A stretch of DNA of 64,000 nt from Neurospora tetrasperma FGSC 2508 (lineage: Eukaryota; Ascomycota; Sordariomycetes; Sordariales; Sordariaceae), in assembly GCF_000213175.1 (NCBI RefSeq), contig NW_009799179.1:7053981-7117980 (forward strand), written 5' to 3'. Position numbers and translations under genes: made by a program. Below the pieces are notes generated by a model. That model saw nothing but the letters and a program-made list of their open reading frames with translations, searched no databases and was not told the origin of the DNA. This document shows, piece by piece, positions 55,092 to 64,000 of the stretch; the first letter of the stretch is position 1; every line of letters starts with the position of its first letter.

Positions 55092-58000
55092 CTACCTGTC
55101 AATGGGGCAGCTATACACTCTCTTCGTTCCAAAACTATCTCCTTTGGAAACCGCGCCCCCATGTTTCATCTCAAGAGCGTCCAAGCATGCTTGATGGTAG
55201 ATGTGTCTGCAGGCCAGCACAACCAGAGGGCTAAGCTTATGTTCCCGGTTTGCCACCATTGACCCTTGCATGCCTTCATGTCCAGAAGTGTTTGCTTGCT
55301 GGTTCGGGTCGTTCATTGACTCCCCTTGCTGCTGCAATCGCGGGCTCACAGCCTTTCCCTTGCCCTTCCCCTTTCCATCTCCATTTGCATTTCCATTATA
55401 CTTCTCCCCACCCTGGGGCCCGTCCGTTGCCGGCCACGCATGATCCTTGCCCTTCCCCCGTTCAGTAGTAGCACTCGCCGCCTTGTTTTTGCTCATGGTG
55501 AGTTGCTTCCTCGCCTGGCGTTGACTCTCCTCAGCAGCCTGGCGATCTTCCCACGCTTCGTAGACATTACCCGCCACACCAGGACCCCAAACTCGCCGGC
55601 CGCAGGCCTCGCAGGTGGAGCCTTTAGGACGCCAACCTCGCTGGCGGAGTTGGACGGCTTGGCTTACACTCACAAAAAGACTGCGTTCCAAAAGCCGGTT
55701 TGAGAGGCTAAGGATGGATTCTTCGTATGCGTATGCGGCGAAGATACTGGAGAGAACTGAACGGAGATCTGCAAGGTTAGGCGACGACGCCGCGGCGCGA
55801 GTGAGGAACGCGCGAAGAATACGGAGGAAGGATAGATTGGCGTTCATTGCTGGAGGCTGTATATCACCCGTGTCTGCTGCAGATCGAGAGGTGCGGGTTG
55901 ATGTGGATGAGAGGAGGGCTGTAAAGGTGTCTTGCACGAGCGATCGTGCCAAGGTGACAAGCTTTTCTGTCTCCAATGACACAAGGATAGATTCACTGCT
56001 GGGGTGAGAATCGCCGTTCATAAGCTGTGCTTGTGTTGAATCATCTGGTGGTGGTAGCTGCAAGGCTGAAGTAGCCCGCTTGGTGATCTGTACACAGCTC
56101 TCAACCAAGCTGAGCCAGAGTTGCTCGTCGGGCGAAAGCTCGTCTTCGGAATTTGATTTGTGCCGTTGACGTGTATTACCACTCTCTCGAGCGGCTTTGG
56201 TTTGTTCCTGACACAGCCAAACGCCCACACGAGTGTAGTTTTGCAAAGCCTGCATAAGTTCCTCCGTACTTTCTTGGGAATTGAGATCTCCTTGCGACTG
56301 AGAGGCGGTTCCGGTCAATAGACCGTATAAGGCTGATTCAAGAGTTTCCAAGTGTCTCGTCAGTCGCGCCATGGCCTCCTTCACTTGTCCTTCTTTCGCC
56401 ATCAGTATGACGGCAGCGTCAATTACACCCGTCTCTTCCATTGTAGGCAGTAGCTTCTGTAACCTCAAGTTCGTAGCTTGGACTTTATTTACGTATTCCG
56501 GTACATGTGATGGTTCAAACCGGCACATGAGCTCCAAATACTGCTCCACAAGATCCTGTTGAGGCGGACGGACGTTCATCACCTCCTTGCTTGGCTCCAG
56601 TATCGTCTTCAGATAAGTGTACCGAAGGTGCGGCTGCTCAGAAACGGAATCCAGGACGTGACTGTGCAACTCTGGAGCGTAGGGCCCTATTGCTTGCGCC
56701 GCTCTAACAGAGTCAATCTGGACCAGTTTACCGGCGTGATCCTTAATGACCTGGTGTACGTCCTGTATCTGGCGACGGGTAAGACCTGAGTGCGGTCGGA
56801 GACAGAGTTCGATACAGTCAAAGATAGCTTCCCGCTCATTCGGGTCTTCGAAGTAGGTCAGAGTCAATTTCCCATACTGTTTGTCTGCTTTGTATATACG
56901 CTTCAGTATCCGATAAAATCCAGCCTCCTTGAACCGCGGTATCAAGTCGGGTAGATCTGGGGGATGATAAACTGAAAGTAAATATTCGGCGCTCAGTTGG
57001 GCGTCCTCGGCAAGGTCACCTCCTGGATATTGACACAGCTCGACCAGGACTTTGGTAAGTGTCGATCCCGTGAAAAGAAGGTATTGCGGGTACTTGGGAA
57101 GGTTTCTGGCAATAAACATATCGAGATAGATAGTGTCTTCCTTGGCAAAGTCTGCCGAACTCATTATCTCCATTAAGATGGAGGTAATGTACTGCCTGTC
57201 TACCGTCAGCCCGAATATTTCTTCCTCTGGAAGATCACGACTTGGGCCACCAGCAAGCTGCTTTTCGGGTGAATCGTTCAAGAAAGAGTCTTCAAAGGCC
57301 TCGTTGAGCACGCTCAGGAAGCTGGGTGCGTCAAAGTTGAGAATCATCCTCAAATAGGGGAAGGATGGTTCTTGAGACTGTTCTGGTTGCGTAAGCAGTC
57401 TCTTGCTACTGCCCTTAGGCCAGCAGATACTTTTGCCGGAAAAGAGAAACCAGTAAATCTCCGCTTTAGCCTTTTGAGCTATAACATCAGGAATTGTCTC
57501 CCCAGTAGGATAGGTCTTCCCGGTCAGTATAAACGACAGGTATGGGAAGATCTTCAGTGCATTTGTTTCTCTAGTTTCGTTCTCCAACACGCTTGTTGTG
57601 CCATCTGCATGCCCGTTCTGCATCAAAGGTACCAATAAGGCCAGCAAGTCAATGAATGGGGTGAGATAGTCGTTTAGGGCTTGGTTCCACACGTAAATTA
57701 ATGCATCATAGAGGCCATGCTTTTTGCAAAGCGTCGTGACTTGATCGAGATCTAGGGTTGAGGTGTCCATGTGGCAGATGATGTCTTCGAGCCTGGTTTC
57801 GAGCCCGTTGCTGACGAAGTGAGCGACCAAAGCTTTCACAACTGCGGGCGGGATGGCCGTAATCGAACCATCGATGATGTATGGTTCAAGGGTCTCCAAA
57901 AAGACGCCTTCCAGACCGGCTTCTTCATACCATTCGTACATCTCGTCGAAGAGGAAGTCGGTTTTCCCGGCGTTGTGAGAAGCTATGAAGCATGTTTCAG

Positions 58001-60214
58001 CCAGTTCCCGAAGGTGCTTATCGTCTCCTGCTTCTCGGCGTTTTGTTCTCTGCCCAAATGCATATTTGAGAGATGCGCTCATGATCTCCACGAGTTTATC
58101 AATGACCATGGAATGTCTCAAGGCCGTATCCTCCGGTAAGCCAACAGTCAGCTTGTTGGCGTCGCCCGTGTAGTAAGATGTCGCAAGTCGAATAGCACCA
58201 ACATAGTCACCGCTTTCCATCAATGCGAACAGCCGATCTGCCCAATTAGATAGGGCGCCTAACGAAACATCGGTAAACCCAAGTAGAAAAAGCCGGCCTT
58301 TATAAGCTTTAAAGCTCATATAGAAGGCATCAGCAACGACACCGTGCATGGTAGGATCTTCATCGTCAAGCTGCTCGACCAGAGCGTGAAGTTGCTTGGA
58401 GAAAAGATCAGCATGGTAGATGTGCTTGTGTATAAGGTCGAATGCTTCAGTCATGCGCATGGTTCGATCCTCTAGCACAATGAGCCTCTGAGTGATGGTG
58501 AGGACTGTCAACACAGACCGGCTCAGCCATTGTACAGCAACAATTGGCTCTTCGCATTTCCACCGGTTTCGGGGTCTGAATCTGAGGGTTGGCGGTTTAT
58601 CCTTGTTTTCTGCTGGCTCCTCTTCCACCTCAAGGACCGTGAGGACATTTGACCAGCAGTAGACGAGCTTGACCTTGGACACGATGCTGCCAGTAAGAGG
58701 ATCTGGCACCTTCAATCTCACTGCAGGGAACCAAGCTAAACATCCCGTCATGGCGCTATGTGCAGTCATTTCCTTTGGACGCGCAGATTTATGTTGTGTT
58801 TGAGCAACAGGCGTAGTGGAGACGATGACTAGCAAGTATGGGGTGAGCATGGCTGTCAAGCCCATGGAATCTGTGGCCATCTCAACGTTTCCTAGAGGCA
58901 GAGATTGGAAGGCAAGCACGGTACTGGGCTTAAGTGTCTTCCCAACAGGCGGAGGAGCGTCTGGATACCGGCCGAGAATTCGAGTAGTTTTGACAGTCCT
59001 GCCAAGTGATCCGGTACCCCGTGTAGCAAGGTGAGAGAAGGCCATCCCTCGGTCATCAGCAGATACCAGGGCTGTGTGTCGGGTCCCCAGAAAGCCCAAG
59101 TGTGTTATCGCAGCATTGGGGACATGTCCGTCCGTTGATCTCTGCTGAAGCTGGGGTAGATGTGGAATACTGAGGAACGGTCGTGAAGGACGGGTGGTAT
59201 CCCATGTAAAGATATTTCCATTGGCATGTCCGCCTGCAATTGTCGTGTGGTCTGCAGAAATTGCTAGAGATACCACGGCACCTGATTCAACAGCTGGGGG
59301 GCTGGTCAACAACAGCATCAAGCAAGGTCCATTTAGGGGGAAAGCGCAAACCTTTTGTTCCCGGCCCAATGATCATCTTCAAATTTTGGTTGAAATCGAA
59401 CACTAGGATGACTCCTTTTGACGTTCCCAGAACAATCGAGGCAGACACGGCCAGGCATGTTGGAGAGCCAAAGTTCCTCCTCCCAGATTCGGAGAATGCT
59501 AAGCCATCCAACTTCAGTAACTTTGTCCAGCGCACAACTTCCCAAGGAGGGGAGCTTGATTCGGTTTCGCTGGAGTCGAGTAGTAGATTGCTCGTAACGG
59601 ATAGCGTCCTGCTATGGCCCGCCAGGAATGCGGGCGAGGAAGGCCGTGGAGAGAGAGTACCAGGCGAGCCAAAGGAGGAGAACCTCCTATCAAAGGGTCT
59701 GAAGGAGGGTGTTGGGCCTCTTAACCCGGGACGGAGTGCCAAAGACGGTACAATGTTGCTGCTACCCGGAGACGAAACGACGGAGCCCTGTATGCGCCAT
59801 CATTAGTCGGACACCTCAAACACCAGAACAGGCATCACGAACTTGTGCGGAGGGAGAGTCTCCAGAAAGCGTAGGAAAGGACTCAAGAGGGCTTGCGGCT
59901 GAGCGCAATACTCCATCTACAGAACCGTCCTCTGAGGTTGTCACATCGTGTTCGGCCTCGACCAGCTCGCGGTAACGGTTCGCTATGGCACTCGGCGCAA
60001 TCGGAGTAAGTGCGATGGGGGATGCCGCTGTTGGCTGATCTCCCACTTCCTCCCCATCTACACCCGTAAAGGTGGCCTGGTCGTCCTCGTTTTTTTGTCG
60101 GGAGATTTCATCGCCGCTCAAGCTTTGGGCGTCGGCTGGACCAAGATCGGGTTCGTCGGCCATTATGTCGTCCACTGACCCCTCCTCATCCCGCCGCGGT
60201 GTGTTCACGCTCAT
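55092..60214 (-). CDS. vps8: CORVET complex subunit Vps8
   Basis: 1669-residue Vps8, the CORVET-specific subunit that binds the Rab5 GTPase and tethers early endosomes. Exons 60214-59843, 59787-59352, 59293-55092. The acidic N-terminus (MSVNTPRRDEEGSVDDIMAD) precedes a beta-propeller with IVLGTSKGVILVFDFNQNLK, and VVSLAISADHTTIAGGHANG restored across the second intron. The middle has the Vps8 core (MSASLKYAFGQRTKRREAGD, EAGLEGVFLETLEPYIIDGS) and long helical alpha-solenoid. The C-terminus carries a RING-like domain: CEACGRRVWGPG, then LACRHIYHQACLDALEMKHG and final YSCPIDR. Two introns use unusual donors, GTTCGT (59788-59842) and GTTTGC (59294-59351), both needed for frame. Divergent from the GPALPP gene. 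Confidence 0.95.
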
Positions 60215-60979
60215 CGGGGATAACCAAAGCAGCGCATGTTTTCAGTACAGTCGGTGTATTCGCCCAAAAGGTGTGCGACCTTTGCCCTCGTGGTAATCTT
60301 GAACGTAATGTTTTCAAGTCTGCCCAACGGTGGCGCTCTCGTAGTTGTAGTTGTAGGTAATAGCTCTCGTCTTCCAACTTGATGGATGATGGATCTAGGC
60401 ACCCAGGTACCTCTAGTGAACGACGCCGGGTGGAAATGATGAACGGCGAATTGGAGATACAGAGGCTTAGTGGCGATTGGCAACTCCAAACCAACTACAC
60501 AACCCAGAGTTTGTCGGATTTCTGCGCATTCGTTTGTCGATGAGGTGACTCCAAGGCGCAAGACGGGATATCGACGGGAGCTTCCTTCAGCTGCTGGACC
60601 GAGTCACTGCAAGGAAGTGGAAGCTTCAGGTAGCTCGGTTCTGGGCTCCATGACCACTCACTCACTGTCTGGCCTGCCATGTGCCAACGTCAACAGTGAG
60701 GTTGGGCGCCCGATAAAACCCCCGCAAGCTAGAGGTAGAGGTACTTACAGGTACCAGGGGCGCTCAGTGTGTGCAGCAGTTATCGATAAGACCTTATCAC
60801 CTCAGGGACAGGCTTGCATCATAACAACAGTAGCGACAATTTGATCCGTGTTTCCATCCTCGCCTTCCCAACTTAACGGCCACCGACATCTTTTAGTTTA
60901 CACATCTACAATCTTAACGCTTGCGCCTGACACTGTCAACTAGAACTCTACCACATAACCTACATCGTCACCGCGAGGC
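60215..60979. promoter_or_regulatory. Divergent upstream region, vps8 / GPALPP gene
   Basis: 765 bp between divergent starts. AGGTACCT occurs at 60405-60412 and a related AGGTACTTACAGGTACC near 60739-60755. No supported gene. Confidence 0.5.
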
Positions 60980-62248
60980 ATGGCATCCATCGGCCCCCAA
61001 CTCCCTCCCCATCTCCAAAAGCGCAAACGCGACTCCAAAGACGAAGAGTCAGCCTCTCCTCCGACCAAGATATCGCGACCAGACAGCAACCCAGACGAAC
61101 TCCCACTTGATGATGATGATGATGATGACTCCGACAATGACTTTGGGCCCAGTGCACCCAATCCTAATCGCCCATATTCTGCATCTAGCATTGGCCCATC
61201 TGCTGCACCACCGCGACCATCAATAGGCCCTTCCCGACCACCCAATCCATCGGAGGAAGACGAAAAGAGTGTTGCAAAGCCCACCACACAACCGATCGGT
61301 CCCTCTCTTCCACGACCACCACCCACAACGACGAACATCGATGAAATTCCCCTCGAAGATTCAGACGGTGATAATATTGGTCCTGCCGTAGGATCATCAA
61401 TAGGCCCAACCGCACCTCCCGCCTCCGCCGCTTCTGCTGCTCCCAAGCGTATCTACGGCCCCGCCTTTCCACCCGCCGACCTCTCTGAGCGTCCAACCAC
61501 GGATCCCAATGCCGACTCAGACTCCAACTCAGACTCGGATTCAGACGATGGCTACGGCCCCGCCCTCCCCGGCTCACGACCAGCCGCCAGCTCAAAGAAT
61601 AGCCACGGCAGTGGTCCCCACTTCCCTTCCTTCGCCCAGCAACAAGATCGAGCCGAAGAACTTCAAGCCCCCAAGCGCGACGACTGGATGATCGCACCGC
61701 CTACCAGTAGTAGCTACCGTGCCCCAGACCCGACAAAGCTCAAGTCGCGCAAGTTCGCTAGCGGGCGCTCTGCCGCCACGGAAAAATCAAGCGGAGTAAG
61801 CAGCATATGGACGGAGACGCCTGAAGAAAAAATCAAGCGGTTGGCAGCGGCGGTGCTGGGTCGGGAAGACCCGTCATCTACTGCCGCCTCTTCCTATCCC
61901 TCTTCAAAAACTGCCTCTGTCTCAAACACTGTCGGGCCAAAAAACCTGGATGAAGAAAGGGTCCGTTCCTATACTGAACAAACGCGGGGACGGAGTCTAG
62001 TGGAGGAACACCAAGCTGCCATTGCGGCGGGAAAGAAGAAACTGACCTCGAGTTCTTCTGCGCCTAGCAGACCGGCGAACAAGTATGGGAAGCAGGATGT
62101 TGATGATGAAGATGACCCGAGCAAGCGGGCGTTTGATCGGGAGAAGGATATGGCGGTTGGAGGCAGGATTAGCCATACGCAGAGGAAGGATCTGTTGAAT
62201 CGCGCGGCGAATTTTGGGGATCGGTTTCAGTCTGGGAAATATCTATGA
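60980..62248 (+). CDS. GPALPP-motif (DUF3752) protein
   Basis: Single-exon, 422-residue protein of the DUF3752/GPALPP1 family. It carries repeated GPxLP motifs (IGPQLPPHL, IGPSAAPPRP, IGPSLPRPPP, GPALPGSRP) spread over a disordered, acidic N-terminal half, followed by the conserved C-terminal part: DDWMIAPP, FASGRSAATEKSSGVSSIWT, ETPEEKIKRLAAAVLG, and the end block FDREKDMAVGGRISHTQRKD with LLNRAANFGDRFQSGKYL. Relatives are nuclear and associated with spliceosomal or transcription proteins in some reports, but no defined biochemical role is known. It is divergent from vps8. Confidence 0.88.
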   Translation: MASIGPQLPPHLQKRKRDSKDEESASPPTKISRPDSNPDELPLDDDDDDDSDNDFGPSAPNPNRPYSASSIGPSAAPPRPSIGPSRPPNPSEEDEKSVAKPTTQPIGPSLPRPPPTTTNIDEIPLEDSDGDNIGPAVGSSIGPTAPPASAASAAPKRIYGPAFPPADLSERPTTDPNADSDSNSDSDSDDGYGPALPGSRPAASSKNSHGSGPHFPSFAQQQDRAEELQAPKRDDWMIAPPTSSSYRAPDPTKLKSRKFASGRSAATEKSSGVSSIWTETPEEKIKRLAAAVLGREDPSSTAASSYPSSKTASVSNTVGPKNLDEERVRSYTEQTRGRSLVEEHQAAIAAGKKKLTSSSSAPSRPANKYGKQDVDDEDDPSKRAFDREKDMAVGGRISHTQRKDLLNRAANFGDRFQSGKYL

Positions 62249-63129
62249 GGAACTCGGACAGCAAGGGCTGGTTTGGGACTTTGCTTGGTTATTTGTTGTC
62301 CTCTCAGTGCCAACGAGCTTCCCGTAGTGTGACGTGCCTCTGGATGAGTTCAAGAAAGAAAACGCCTAGAATGAGGCGCGAACTTTCTGTACATTTTAAA
62401 ATGTATCACGAATAACTGAACGAAATCCGTGACAACACAGAAAGCTTCGGATTGACTCGGAATGATTCATCGCATCTTCATTACACTCAAGCCGGCTGAA
62501 TCTGGCTCCATTCACTCGTCCCTATTTCTCCAAAATTTCCAGGTGCGCATGTCCATGAAAGGTGCCGTAGTCAATTTATAATCAAAATGTCCGCTCAACA
62601 ATGAGGTGAGGTCTCCAATATCATCCAATGTACAAAATAAACCAAGATTCCATCCCAATAAACTCCATGCTATCCCATCCCTTCCCATCAATAACAACCA
62701 AAGCCACACACGCCCATCGTGGAGCACCACATTCCGGCCAACCGACCTTATATGCACCGAGACCAATACACACTGCTATGCATCTTGCGCACTGACCTGC
62801 TCGCTTTGCCAAATTTGCAAACCATGATTGTCATACGAAAAGATCGTATGTAACATTCTGCTCGAACCGGCAGCGTCGTTCATCGTGCATCGTCCTTTCA
62901 GTTTCGTCCCTTATGCATAAATCCAACCCGATCGCTGGTTGCTGCTGGAGGGCAGAGGTGCTCCCCGCAGCAACACCACTTCATTTCTCGGTTGATACTA
63001 CCAATGGACATCGGCAACGGATAATGTAAAACTCGAGATGCGGCAGGTAAAGCAGACGGATATCGGTGTAGATATCAGCTTCGCACAGAGCGGCGTAGTC
63101 ACCAGTCTTTCAAATTCGTGTCGCCGGAC
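62249..63129. other. Convergent intergenic region
   Basis: 880 bp between the GPALPP gene and the RING-H2 gene, which converge. Short frames only; no motif or RNA gene seen. Confidence 0.5.
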
Positions 63130-64000
63130 TTAATTCGCCGCAGGTCGGACTCCCGCTTCAAGATTAGCAGGCGTCATAGTTGGGTTGGAATTTGCGTCCG
63201 CGATGTGCCCCCCGTTGCTGCGACGAAAGTGGGGGAATGCAGCCCTAAGATTTGCAAACACACTCCCGCCCTCGGCACGATCCGAAGAAGCTTGGGGTGA
63301 AGAGCCGGGTTGACTAGAAGCACCGTTATTGTCCCGTCTTCGCTCACCATGACGCCGCCGAGACCCTCGTTGATCATTGCTGGACACCACATACACCGTC
63401 CTTGCTGGACGACCCAGGCCGAACAAAGCACGTCTCGGTCTGTTTGGCAGGTTCATACGATTGGATCGTGGGTCGTTGGATAAAGTGACATGAATCACGC
63501 CAGGCTGGCCATCGACTGGTTCGCCGGCTGCGCGTGGCTTAGGAGTGTAGTAATCGGCCTTGCACAACGGACAGCATGCTCGCCTGCTCGTCAACCATGG
63601 GTCAAGGCATGCCGCGTGGAAAGCATGTCCACAAGTCAACCCACGCACGTCGTCGTCGTCTTCCAAGGTGTCAATGCAAATAGCACAGGTGTCGCCAGAG
63701 GTGCCCTCGCACTCCGGCGGCAATGCGGCGTCAATCGGATCCTCCTCCTCTTCGCCCTCGTCGTGCGAAACCCGTGCTTCCTTCGGTGGCGTCGTTGCTT
63801 CTGAGACAGCATGGGTCAAAGGCACAGTGCTGGAGGTGCTCTCCTTGGCTTCATGTTGTGGAGTTTTCGGATCCCGATCAGCAGGTTCGACTTGGCTTGT
63901 CGTTGGCCGGCCCTCGGTCGACATACGCTCCTTGTTCGGCAACTCTCGAGAGATAGCGTCCGCGTCATGAATACTATTCGGTCGGCTGGGCGCTGAAACG
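63130..64000 (-). CDS. RING-H2 finger protein, probable E3 ubiquitin ligase (5' partial)
   Basis: C-terminal part of a RING-H2 protein. The frame is open to the window edge (no ATG before a possible upstream continuation; reading SRPNSIHDADAISRELPNK at the start), so the N-terminus lies outside. The visible part has a disordered acidic region, then a C3H2C3 RING: CAICIDTLEDDDDVRGLTCG, HAFHAACLDPWLTSRRACCP, LCKADYY. After it come a basic/Ser-rich region and a short end, NLEAGVRPAAN. Fungal proteins with this arrangement usually carry an N-terminal protease-associated domain and a membrane helix (PA-TM-RING, like yeast Tul1-independent vacuolar ligases), but that part is not in view, so this is inference. 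Confidence 0.85.
   Translation of the reverse strand, partial: VSAPSRPNSIHDADAISRELPNKERMSTEGRPTTSQVEPADRDPKTPQHEAKESTSSTVPLTHAVSEATTPPKEARVSHDEGEEEEDPIDAALPPECEGTSGDTCAICIDTLEDDDDVRGLTCGHAFHAACLDPWLTSRRACCPLCKADYYTPKPRAAGEPVDGQPGVIHVTLSNDPRSNRMNLPNRPRRALFGLGRPARTVYVVSSNDQRGSRRRHGERRRDNNGASSQPGSSPQASSDRAEGGSVFANLRAAFPHFRRSNGGHIADANSNPTMTPANLEAGVRPAAN

Noticed and set aside
59816-60214. Reading this frame as a separate small gene ending at its own stop
   Set aside because: A 55-nt intron joins it in phase to the Vps8 frame, and the acidic N-terminus fits Vps8.

Overview
The window is nuclear DNA of a filamentous ascomycete, most likely Neurospora or a close Sordariales relative. The evidence is the many short introns (about 50-120 nt, with GTRNGT-type donors and CTRAC-like branch sites), gene families typical of Pezizomycotina, compact GC-rich genes, and one sharply bounded AT-rich block whose loss of CpA/TpG and excess of TpA is the signature of repeat-induced point mutation (RIP). 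The species call is an inference from style and gene content. I modelled 20 protein genes by joining exons at splice sites that keep the family motifs in frame. Two are cut by the window edges. I found no convincing tRNA, rRNA, CRISPR array or bacterial-type operon. Left arm (1-31 kb): an Hrd3/Sel1L-like ERAD protein (partial), a Sfr1/Mei5 recombination mediator, an Rcr-like membrane protein, a conserved gene of unknown function, alanyl-tRNA synthetase with an apparent mitochondrial leader, a NDUFAF7-type complex I assembly methyltransferase, a membrane-anchored cysteine synthase, TFIIS, a DHA2 drug-transporter-like MFS protein, a Psg1-family protein, a 2OG-Fe(II) oxygenase, FRG1 and an Rlm1-type MADS-box factor. 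Middle (31-44 kb): no supportable host gene. It holds about 5.5 kb of RIP-like AT-rich DNA, one frame of which resembles a MULE-type transposase, then about 5 kb of unannotated sequence, a 765-base assembly gap edged by C homopolymers, and about 1 kb more of empty sequence. Right arm (44-64 kb): TAF1, a D-serine dehydratase-like PLP enzyme, PIG-P/Gpi19, actin-related protein Arp4, the CORVET subunit Vps8, a GPALPP/DUF3752 protein and a RING-H2 protein (partial). The genes are mostly unrelated housekeeping functions: transcription (TFIIS, TAF1, Arp4, Rlm1), mitochondrial function (AlaRS leader, NDUFAF7, cysteine synthase), and secretory or cell-surface roles (Hrd3, Rcr, Psg1, PIG-P, Vps8). Several pairs are divergent and share an upstream region: unknown gene/AlaRS, NDUFAF7/cysteine synthase, oxygenase/FRG1, TAF1/D-serine dehydratase and Vps8/GPALPP. 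The most notable non-genic objects are the RIP block and a 318-bp MITE-like inverted-repeat element in the TAF1/D-serine dehydratase intergenic region. I did not find a recognisable new multi-gene system.
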